13,631 bases of DNA. Source: Epichloe hybrida. Lineage: Eukaryota; Ascomycota; Sordariomycetes; Hypocreales; Clavicipitaceae. The stretch is taken from the NCBI GenBank assembly GCA_019022495.1, contig JAFEKR010000152.1, positions 1 through 13,631 of the forward strand. Reading direction: 5' to 3'. Position numbers and translations under genes: made by a program. Shown here one piece after another: positions 1-8,267 of the stretch (position 1 is the stretch's first letter; the number at the start of each line of letters is the position of its first letter). The notes under the pieces were generated by a model. That model made no database searches and was not told where the DNA came from. It was given only the letters and a program-made list of their open reading frames with translations.

Positions 1-3000
1 TCGTGTTACCTCTTTCCTTGGCACCGAGATGCAGCGATACACCTCATTCAAGGCACACTCGGCTGCCGATGGACCTGTTCGACAGATATTGGTCAATGAA
101 AAGGGCGTTCTAGCTTTGGGCGCCAAAGATGTTCATATGGCACTGAGACGGGGACTACCTCTGTGGCATATCAGGTACAAATTCCAGCCACCCAGTGCTC
201 GAGAAAACTCTCAAGCTAACGACGCTGGACTAAAGACATGATGATATTACAGACCTACGCTGTATGAGTTTCACCTCCAAGGGGACTGCAGAAATAATTG
301 TGGCTGGACTGCAAGACACAATGCTGGTCATTGACCTCAATAAGGGCGAGGTCGTGAAGCAGGTCTGTTTGCATCTCGTCGCGTTTTAACACATGGCCAT
401 GTTTCTGACGCACGCGCTCCAGATTGCCACCGAGCACCAATATTCCATCATGAAAAGAGGGCGATACATATGCGCAGCGACCAAAAGCGGTATCGTGAAC
501 CTCTTAGACCCCGTGTCTTTTGCGGTCGTCAAATCTTGGAATGCCCATTCGGCCTTGATCAACGACATGGATGCTCAGCACGACTTCATCGTCACTTGTG
601 GGTATTCACTTCGACAAGGTCAGACGTATATGCTGGACCCCTTCATAAACGTGTTCGACATTAAACAGATGTCGTCCATGCCGCCAATTCCGTTCCCTGC
701 AGGAGCTGCCTACGTTCGCATGCACCCCAGAATGTTAACGACCAGCATTGTTGTCTCCCAGTCCGGCCAAATACACGTGGTAGATCTTATGAATCCAAAC
801 ACAAGCAATGTACGACAAGCAAACGTCATGAGCTACCTTAGCATGTTCGAGATTGCACCGTCTGGCGAGGCCATAGCTTTGACAGACGCAGATTGTTGTA
901 TACACCTATGGGGCTCACCATCAAAGCTGCACTTTGTGGACCTCGCAACACCGATAGAATTCGCAACCGCGGATGATCACGCTCCACAGCTCGAATGGGG
1001 ACCTGAGACGTAAGCTAGAATCAGTGCCACAAATTCTGGCTTGCTCAGGCAGTAATTAACTGACTCTTGGCTCCTATAGGCCCTTGAACTCTGTTGGTTT
1101 ACCATTTTATCGAGAGATCCTCGCATCTGCATGGCCGGACCTGGTATCAGACGTTGGCGCTCCTCCAGTCAGATTTGATCCCGAATTCCTTGCTGGCCTC
1201 AAAGCTGCAGACTTCGGATCATACGGCCGTAACACGCGTGGACTTCGGAGAAACCAAGCAGAAGACACTCGCAACACCCACAGAGGAGGAAACACAGGGC
1301 TTAAAGCACCAAAATTCTTGAGCGAAAAGGCACGCGAGTTCGTCATATCCGATTCCCGAGTTTCAGACGATGAGACAGACGACATTCCCGGTCCCGTAGG
1401 CGATAACGAGGCTGAAAGCAAAAAGTCAGACGTTCCCGTCATGTACCGGAACGTTGAAATCAAGTACAGCAAGTTTGGCGTGGATGACTTTGACTTTGGA
1501 TATTACAACAAAACTCGCTACTCCGGATTAGAAACCCACATTTCTAATTCATATGCGAATTCGCTCCTGCAAATCATGCACTTTACGCCACTTATCCGAA
1601 ATCTAGCCCTCCAACATGCAGCTACTGCATGTGTTGGTGAAATCTGCTTGCTATGTGAGCTTGGGTTCCTTTTCGACATGCTACAGAAAGCCGACGGCTC
1701 CATTTGCCAGGCAACAAACTTGCTCAAGACATTGAGCAGTCATCCTCAAGGTATGTTGTGTGTATTCTGTTCTTTCAAACACAGCCGTGGACTGATCTGA
1801 GGCAAAGCTGGACCCCTGGGCCTTCTTGAAGAAGACCCTCATGGCTCGTCATTGAATGTTATGCTCCAGGGCCTCACCCGGTTCTTCTTGGACAAGATTG
1901 TTTCGGATTTTAAAAGCATGTTGCCGGCATCATCTGCCATGGAACAGGTACGCAATGCTACGTTGGTTTACATCCGCCGAAACTGACACCCTTCACCCAG
2001 GTCCTTGCTACGTCAGCTACAAGTTCAATCCGGTGCATGAATTGCAGGAGTGAATACACCAGGCCGGGATCCACCTTTGTGAATGATCTACTTTATCCCC
2101 CATTTGTAAGTTGATCACTTCCCGCATCATTCTTGATGGCCGACTTCTGTTGCTAACCCCTGCGGCCTGCGGGGGCTACCCAGAAACCATCTGGTCGGAA
2201 CGCCAAGACACCACGCATCACTTTCTCTCAAGTTCTTAAGGGCAGCGTTGAAAGAGAGACTACTTCTAAGGGCTGGTGTAGTCGATGTCAACGCTATCAG
2301 ACTATAGCGACGAGAAAGACCATCCATAGCATCCCTGCAGTCCTCATGTTGAACACAGCTATTACAAGCCATGAACATCGGATGTTGTGGTCCACACCCG
2401 GTTGGCTGCCGGAGGAGATAGGCATTATCGTTGAGCAAGGTCAATTCTTTTGCTACGAAGGTGAAGACTTGAAGCTTCACTTGCAGCGGGGGATTCACAA
2501 CATTACCGTCTATTCACTGATTGGGATGGCGATTAATATCGAGAACGGCCAGACACAAAAGCCTCACCTAGTGTCAATGGTCAATGGTATGTGATAATGT
2601 GAAGAAATCAATCTCGTTCCTGGTGGTCTAACATTGCCAAATAGTTGCACACGCTGAACCAGAGGCTCTCGTTCAGAGCCAATGGCACTTATTCAACGAC
2701 TTTCTGGTGCGGTCCGTCAGCACTGAAGAGGCACTTACGCTCAACACATCGTGGAAAGTGCCTTCAGTCGTCGCCTTTCAACTCAAGGAGGCGAACAACA
2801 AGATCGACACGACTTGGAAAGAACAATTGGATACTTCTATCCTCTACCATGACCCCCAGTATGCCTCCCCTTCGATGCACACCACATGCATCATCGCATA
2901 CTACTTTGAACCAACCTGTATTAACTCGGTTCATTTCCAGCTTCAATCACAGTTCAGATAACAAAACATACCATGTTCTCAACGCCGAAACGGAACGTCC

Positions 3001-3802
3001 CGGACCAGGCACCATCGTAGCACTGGACACAGAATTCGTGGCAATTCGCCAACCCGAGATCGAAATGAACTCTGACGGCGAGCGAGAAACGATCCGCCCT
3101 ATTGTCTACGCCCTAGCCCGCACGTCTGTCGTACGTGGGCAAGGCGAACACGAAGGTCTACCTTTCATAGACGACTACATCGCCATTCAAGAACCCATCG
3201 TCGACTATCTCACCTCCTACTCCGGCATCACCCGAGAGGATCTCGACCCGCGCCTCTCGAAACACAGCCTCCTCCCCCTGAAAATGGCCTACAAGAAACT
3301 CTGGGTGCTCCTCAACCTAGGCTGCAGATTCCTAGGCCATGGCCTCAAGCAAGATTTCCGCGTCATAAACATACACGTTCCCAAGTCCCAGATCATCGAT
3401 ACAATAGATCTTTTCTTCCTGAAGTCTCGGCTGCGTAAGCTCTCCCTGGCGTTCTTGGCATGGTACCTCCTCAAAGAAGACATTCAGCTGGAAACGCACG
3501 ACTCGATTGAAGACGCGAGGACAGCATTGAAGCTTTACAGGAAATATCTGGAGTTTCAGGACGCGGGTATTCTGGAACCCATGTTGCAGGACATCTACCG
3601 CGCAGGAAGGGACGTCAATTTCAAGCCGCCTAGACGAGATGAGGCGGAAGTGCAGAGGACGGACACGCCGCCTCTACCGGTGGACCGAGGCGCAGCGGCA
3701 GGAACACCGAGCACGCCCGTAAGAAACATCATTGGCATGGCGCCGGGGAGTGGATTTGGGGGCGCGAGCTGGACGCCTGGCAAGGGATCGCCGTTGCACT
3801 GA
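1..3802 (+). CDS. PAN2: PAN2, catalytic subunit of the Pan2-Pan3 poly(A)-specific deadenylase (5' partial, 9 exons visible)
   Basis: Shortens mRNA poly(A) tails in the cytoplasm with Pan3, which docks on poly(A)-binding protein. Exons by reading-frame continuity and family similarity: 1-174, 236-362, 423-1009, 1080-1750, 1808-1947, 2001-2105, 2184-2586, 2645-2858, 2953-3802. From the first full codon at base 2 they give 1089 residues plus stop; I estimate about 45-50 N-terminal residues are missing. Visible order: WD40-like propeller (about residues 1-300), linker, ubiquitin-hydrolase-like fold from G445 with CxxC pairs (CMNC, CSRC), then a DEDDh exonuclease with D832 and E834 (ALDTEF), D941 (GHGLKQDF), H989 and D994 (HDSIEDA). 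The hydrolase-like Cys box reads [10 protein letters not shown], with Ser453 where active proteases have Cys, so that domain is a non-catalytic scaffold, as known for Pan2. The Gly/Pro-rich tail ends GKGSPLH. The first intron acceptor is the AAG at 235, not the CAG at 252: only 235 keeps the frame into DLRCMSF. The acceptor at 2952 is less certain (2940 also keeps frame). Confidence 0.97.
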
Positions 3803-4597
3803 GGAAAGGTCCGTAGTGTTTTGATTCTGAATAGATTTTGATTTCTCATGCTCCTGAGCCATTTCTTCTGGTCAATACAGCTTCCATGGTGATGTGATGG
3901 GTAAACGTATCTTGGATACCGACAAGAGTGATTTTTGTTTATTTATTCAGTAGTGAGAATTATTTTTTTGGGGAAAAAAAAAGGCAAGAATTTGAAACCG
4001 GTCGCCCCAGGATCCCATTTCGCTTCATGTTTACGTATTCTCCGCTCACTCACATCCTGTGACAACAAGAAATATTCAACGTGATGTGAAAACCAGCCAT
4101 CTCCACTAAACATCTTTCTCTACATGGAAGAACAGAACCCGACAGACGACAGATGACGGAACCCGCCCTCCATAGACCTTTTATCCTTGTCACAAGTCCT
4201 TGACGCCGTATGATGGAAACCCAGGACTGTTCTTGAGCATGAGCAGTCATCGAAGAGGTGTGCGTGCACCCAAAAGAGAATCAAGTACCATGGCCAACGC
4301 CTTCTGTGCACATGCCGTTGGTGCGGGGAAGGGCATGGAAGCAGATGTGTGACTTTTTTTTTTCTTCTTCGCTCTTGAGCTTAACGATGGATGTACAGCC
4401 TGTCTCGGCGTGCCGAGCCGGTGGGAAGGTAGTCCGGGTCCGAGTCCGACGGTTTGATGCATGGGGGCGCGGTGGCAGAACGAGACAGTTGCGGGCGAGC
4501 ATCAATGGCGCCGACGCTCGTTGATGTAGCCCATTCTCTGTTGCGCTGGCTGCCGTCCCCGTGGCTTTCGGCCATCATCTAGCGGTGCCTCACTGCT
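3803..4597. other. Convergent intergenic region (3' ends of PAN2 and CKB1)
   Basis: No gene recognised. This stretch holds the 3' untranslated regions of two genes that point at each other. It has A/T homopolymer patches near 3960-3980 and a T-run followed by TTC repeats near 4349-4370. Read on the - strand, overlapping AATAAA-like motifs lie at about 3939-3948, but these are some 650 nt beyond the CKB1 stop, so their use as a polyadenylation signal is uncertain. The small open frames here (60-90 codons on both strands) overlap one another, match no family I know and have no supporting context. Confidence 0.7.
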
Positions 4598-5740
4598 CTA
4601 CAGCTCAGATTCAGCGCCGTTGGTTGACAGAGCCATGGGGCTACCATTTTGGTTTTGTCGTTGCTGGCGGGGACGAGCATGCCCAGGAGGTCGTCGACGG
4701 ACCATGCGCCGTCCGTTCATGTTCATGGATTCGTCGTCATCTTCAATCTCGGCGAATTGTCCTGCGTATAGACGCGCCTCGTCCAGGTCATTTACATCGC
4801 TTGGCCGGTCTCGCAACCATTGCATCCGCGGGCCGGACCGGGCCCGCTCTGATACTCTGAAGCCGTAGATCTTGGGTTGGTAAGTGTGGCCGGGTCCCAA
4901 GTTGGGAGCAATGTTCTTGGCGTACATGCCATTGACGAGATGTTCGTGCTCGGGGACTCGCGATGTCGTGCTGGACAGCACGTCGGCCCAACGTTTGGTC
5001 AGATCGTATTCGGGGAAAGTGAGAAGGAAGAGCGCGCCAAACGTGCGACCAAAGAAGGCTCCGTCGACGGTCTGGAATCTACTGTTGGGAGGAACGTATA
5101 CGTCCAGGCAAGACGGGCAGAAGAGCTTGACTGTATCCTCGCCGGGTATGTCTGATAGACCGACGGGCAGTGTCCTGGCCTGCTCGCAATTTGTCCGCGG
5201 GCAGCAGCCGAAATGGCCGAGCTCATACTTCTCACTCATTTGTTGTATGCCCGCACGGGAGCATATGAAACGTTGATGGATGAGGCCGTACAGCATTTCT
5301 GCGGAGGATTCGATGACGGACAGATCGCTAGCCATTCTGCTGTGATGCCTTCGCTCACCGGGACGGCCACCCACTCGCTCTTGGCCATCTCCCAAGCCGG
5401 ACTCATTATCCTCTTCTTCCTCTTCCTCCTCTTCCTCTTCGTCGTCGTCTTCGGGTTCCACATCCAGTATCATCTACAAGCAGGAAATAAGACAAAGATT
5501 AGCAGGCTGAACAGCGACGGAAAGGACTTTGACGCAAGGGGGAAGGGGGGATCCCCCCCGTCATAAGAGCCACAAGCATACCTCCAATGCTTCTTTGTAC
5601 ATGGCGACTTGAGTCTGAAGACCTGTCAGGTTGAAATCATCCTCGATAAACTCTTCCGACACCTCGGCGAAGTACTCGTGCCCTAACAGAGCACAAAAGC
5701 TCGAGATCCACGATTCTGGCGCGCCCGAATCCGAAGACAT
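4598..5740 (-). CDS. CKB1: Casein kinase 2 regulatory subunit beta (CKB1 type, acidic insert), 2 exons
   Basis: Regulatory beta subunit that dimerises through a zinc finger and holds the two catalytic alpha subunits of protein kinase CK2, a Ser/Thr kinase for acidic sites in nucleus and cytoplasm. Exon 1 is 5740-5582 (53 codons, starting MSSDSG), the intron is 5581-5474 (108 nt, GTATGC..TAG), exon 2 is 5473-4598; total 344 residues. Visible: the conserved N-terminal stretch WISSFCALLGHEYFAEV, an acidic run with ten consecutive Glu (residues 65-74) that marks the fungal CKB1 form, the ASDLSVIE and AEMLYGLIHQRF core, and zinc ligands C144, C149, C172, C175 whose spacing (5, 23, 3) equals that of human CK2 beta. 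A basic, Arg/Gln/Asn-rich tail follows. The start was chosen because ATG at 5740 sits in a good context (GCCATGTC) just before the conserved block; the frame stays open upstream but has no ATG for about 725 nt. Confidence 0.96.
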
Positions 5741-5855
5741 GGCGATGCTGGGACGGCCGAATGGCTCGTCGTAGAGGGGCAGCAAGCACGAGATATCGAT
5801 AGGCCGCAAAACCTGGTCAGATCGGGGGCGGGGTGTCAGGATGGCACGCGTGCCC

Positions 5856-5883
5856 GCAGACCGCAGACCACAGACCGCAGATA
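5856..5883. repeat. Tandem repeat, 7-bp unit x4 (GCAGACC)
   Basis: Four adjacent 7-bp units: GCAGACC, GCAGACC, ACAGACC, GCAGATA. They lie within the CKB1 leader/promoter, about 115 bp upstream of its ATG. Copies 3 and 4 are degenerate. Confidence 0.85.
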
Positions 5884-5917
5884 CTGGGGACGGACGGAGT
5901 GATTGATGAGCAAGCAA

Positions 5918-5966
5918 GATGATCGAGGGATGATCGAGGGATGATCGAGGGATGATCGAGGGATGG
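5918..5966. repeat. Tandem repeat, 11-bp unit x4 (GATGATCGAGG)
   Basis: Four perfect direct copies of an 11-bp unit (5918-5961) followed by a partial GATGG. Each unit carries a GATC core. The period is close to one helical turn and is not a multiple of three, which argues against a coding repeat. It lies in the CKB1 leader/promoter. Confidence 0.92.
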
Positions 5967-6149
5967 TCGTGACCGAGGCGACGAGAAATGCGAGTGCCAC
6001 GGTGTGAAGCTGTCGAGTACTGGGCCTGGCAGCAACGGGCAGGGCTGCTTGAATGCTGCCGTGTCGGATCTGCGGGCGCAACGACTGGAGGAGCTTGTGA
6101 TTTGATAATGCTAGTGCGTGAGTGCGTGCGCCCAGGTCGAGCCAAGATG

Positions 6150-6193
6150 GTGGGATTGGATGTGGGATTGGATGTGGGATTGGAGGTGGGATG
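6150..6193. repeat. Tandem repeat, 12-bp unit x3.7 (GTGGGATTGGAT)
   Basis: Units at 6150-6161, 6162-6173 and 6174-6185 (the last with one change, ...GGAG), then a shortened fourth copy GTGGGATGG. Because the period is a multiple of three, it produces an apparent Asn-Pro-Thr-Ser peptide repeat on the - strand; I read that as incidental. Confidence 0.9.
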
Positions 6194-6280
6194 GATGCGG
6201 GTTCGCCTGCCAGCCGACCTGCCAAGTCGACGATGAGTGCTCGTCTGGCCTGGGCTGTTGTTGACTAATGATGAGATGAG

Positions 6281-6304
6281 GCACTGATGCACTGATGCAC
6301 TGAT
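6281..6304. repeat. Tandem repeat, 8-bp unit x3 (GCACTGAT)
   Basis: Three perfect direct 8-bp copies, preceded by a GATGAGATGAG run and followed by GGGATGG. It sits about 260 bp upstream of the JmjC start and about 540 bp upstream of the CKB1 start. Confidence 0.88.
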
Positions 6305-6560
6305 GGGATGGCCCACCGACAAGACAAGCCTTTTGCGCGCCGTGGTTTTGCTTTCGTTTCGCGGCTGCGGCTGCGAGGCCACGAGGATTGGTGCGACGTG
6401 ACGAACCACACGGTGCCAGGTTTCGCCGCTTCCGACCTCCCCGGCGTTTTTTTTTTGGGAATGCTCATTGCCAATTGGGCATGGGGCATGCTCATTCCGT
6501 CTCGATGCCACCATCACTTTGCAACGCAGCATTATCAAGCTTGATTTATGCACGTACATA

Positions 6561-7577
6561 ATGAAGAGGACATCGCTGCCCCCAACAACATGGAAACGTC
6601 AATTTCACACCACCCACCAGAGGTTAGCATCTCTCCTCTCGATTGACAGTGCAAACCCATCCCCAAGAGGCTATCCAGACATACAAGCCTTCCAACAAAA
6701 AGCCTTTATACCGAAGAAGCCCTTCTTATTCTTCAAAGATGCAGGTTCCCCGACGACTCATCTGCCTGCTTTGAGCACGTGGTTCAGTGGAAAACCCGGC
6801 ACCGGACCATCGACACCATTCGCTCCATTTGTTGTCGACAACTTTCAAGAATGGCCCTTTCCGTATGAGCTCACGAACCGTTTTGGGAATCGTGACGTGA
6901 TATCTCTGTTCCGTGATTCCCTACTGGCCAGTTCAGAAATGATGGATCAGGTCATGGCAGGGATCCTCCAGTCAGCTGTCACCGAAGACACAAATCAGGA
7001 GTTCTTGCAAGTTTACGCTCCATTAAGGCTACTGATCAAAGCTCTTGAATTCAATGGCGCTCAAAACCCAGTCGTCAGAGATCCATTGCAATTGTACATT
7101 GCACAGTCGGCACTTCCAGATCTGCCTCAACCAATGCAGGACGGCTTACCAGCACCAGAGCTTGTAAGGCGAGCTGGGAAAGGCGATATTTACAGCTCCT
7201 CTATATGGATGGGCACTGAGCCTACATATACGCCACTGCACAGAGACCCGAACCCCAACCTTTTTTGCCAGCTGTGGAGTCGAAAGGTAGTGAGGCTCTT
7301 ACCACCTTCCACAGGCGACAGGCTGTTCTTTGAAGTCCAGGTTCAGATAAAACAGCAGGGAAATAGCCGCATCAGGACCACTGATATGATGCAAGGGGAA
7401 GAAAGACTCGTTCTACACGATGCAGTATGGGGAAATACATCACCGGAGGATAACATGTACGAAGCTGAACTGGAGGCTGGCGATGCCCTCTTCATTCCGG
7501 AAGGTTGGTGGCATTCTGTGAAAAGTGTAGGATCGGATGGAGGACTCAACGGTTCAGTGAATTGGTGGTTCAGATGA
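6561..7577 (+). CDS. JmjC/cupin-like domain Fe(II)/2-oxoglutarate oxygenase, probably mitochondrial (intronless)
   Basis: A 338-residue protein of the cupin_8/JmjC hydroxylase group, whose members use Fe(II), O2 and 2-oxoglutarate to hydroxylate protein or RNA substrates. The facial triad is visible: H227 and D229 (PLHRDPN) and distal H318 (in GDALFIPEGWWHSV). K242 (CQLWSRKVV) is positioned as a likely 2-oxoglutarate-binding residue. The N-terminus (MKRTSLPPTTWKRQFHTTHQR) is rich in Arg/Lys/Thr with no acidic residue, like a mitochondrial presequence; this is inference. ATG at 6561 is preferred over upstream in-frame non-ATG starts because it begins the presequence-like stretch. There is no intron: the frame is continuous and similarity runs across it. 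It lies head-to-head with CKB1. The substrate cannot be told from the sequence; related families include FIH-like and TYW5-like hydroxylases. There is no histone-reader domain, so a histone demethylase is unlikely. Confidence 0.88.
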   Translation: MKRTSLPPTTWKRQFHTTHQRLASLLSIDSANPSPRGYPDIQAFQQKAFIPKKPFLFFKDAGSPTTHLPALSTWFSGKPGTGPSTPFAPFVVDNFQEWPFPYELTNRFGNRDVISLFRDSLLASSEMMDQVMAGILQSAVTEDTNQEFLQVYAPLRLLIKALEFNGAQNPVVRDPLQLYIAQSALPDLPQPMQDGLPAPELVRRAGKGDIYSSSIWMGTEPTYTPLHRDPNPNLFCQLWSRKVVRLLPPSTGDRLFFEVQVQIKQQGNSRIRTTDMMQGEERLVLHDAVWGNTSPEDNMYEAELEAGDALFIPEGWWHSVKSVGSDGGLNGSVNWWFR

Positions 7578-8267
7578 GTTAGATTTTGTATTGATCTCAT
7601 GTATTTCTGCTACTAGATACCCTCTTTGCTATTGCAATTGTTGTTTCGCCCACGCCATAGTGTAATTCGCTAGCTTTTTTCGCGCGTAGTGAAAACAACT
7701 CGGGACTTACAGACATTCTACAAGTACTAGTCGAGCCAGCGCGAGTGAACTTTGCCGCAGGAGATTGTGAACATAATTTGGGCTTCCAATGACTGACACT
7801 TAGTACGGATTAAAGAGGCGTGGACAGTGCGAATTGTACCTTGGTAGAGGGCGATTTCTGCTTGAAGTGCGCACAGTTTGCATTGCCTATAGGAAAACTG
7901 TCCAACCTCCCTCTCCTCCACGGTCCACCCAACACACCAGCCTCTCTTCCCGCGTCATATTGGTGGGGCATGAATTTTCTCAACCTTCACCAAAAGCATT
8001 CAGGCGGAAACGTAACCTGGCTGTCTCGAAAGATCGTTTCGCCGCCCTAAATCCAACAATTTCAAAGGGGCGAAGCTCATCCATCATTGCCTGACTCGCA
8101 TCGAAATCTCAAGCACATCCCCTGGGAGCACACTAGGCAGCCAGCCCCCCCCCCTCTCAGGACGAACGAGGGGCAACATTTAGACATCTTTGCGCCGTCT
8201 TCCTCTTTCACCGCAACTAGTCGACGCTCGCATTATACCACAAATCATCTCTCGCCTATCCCTCAAA
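7578..8267. promoter_or_regulatory. JmjC 3' region and SUP35 promoter/5' leader
   Basis: No gene recognised. The left part is the 3' end of the JmjC gene. A CCAAT motif occurs near 7786-7790. From the ATG at 7971 to the SUP35 start at 8268 there is no ATG on the + strand, and the last 120 bases are pyrimidine-rich, including a run of ten C (8145-8154) and CT-rich patches near 8197-8212. This is typical of the leader of a strongly expressed fungal gene. The stretch ending CCCCTCTCAG at 8160 resembles an intron 3' end, so a 5'UTR intron is possible but unproven. Confidence 0.6.

Larger units (their letters stand above)
5741..6560. promoter_or_regulatory. Divergent promoter/leader region between CKB1 (-) and the JmjC gene (+)
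   Basis: Non-coding region shared by two divergent genes. It contains four distinct short tandem repeats (annotated separately), a T-run near 6447-6456 and a CCAAT sequence near 6470. On the - strand there is no ATG between the CKB1 start and about 6466, although the + strand is full of ATG, which fits a long CKB1 5' leader. On the + strand an ATG at 6548 precedes the JmjC start out of frame (stop at 6644), so the JmjC transcript either starts very close to its ORF or carries an overlapping uORF. No clear TATA box was seen. Confidence 0.7.

Noticed and set aside
2645..2952. Open frame continuing into PAN2 exon 9 through 2645-2952 in a different frame from exon 8
   Set aside because: The true exon 8 frame ([10 protein letters not shown]...ILYHDP) is the conserved one. 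The other frame gives non-conserved Ser/Thr-rich sequence and is only open by chance until it meets the exon 9 frame.
4258..4578. Overlapping 60-90 codon open frames on both strands between PAN2 and CKB1
   Set aside because: They overlap each other in several frames, include homopolymer-encoded Phe/Lys runs and match no family. They lie where two 3' UTRs are expected.
5405..5460. TTC/CCT trinucleotide run that looks like a pyrimidine microsatellite
   Set aside because: It is the coding complement of the CKB1 acidic Asp/Glu run, a known feature of fungal CKB1, and mixes GAG and GAA codons. It is not an independent element.
7727..7921. Small open frames on both strands between the JmjC gene and SUP35
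   Set aside because: Each is under 90 codons, they overlap, and they show no similarity to anything I know. The region has promoter-like features instead.
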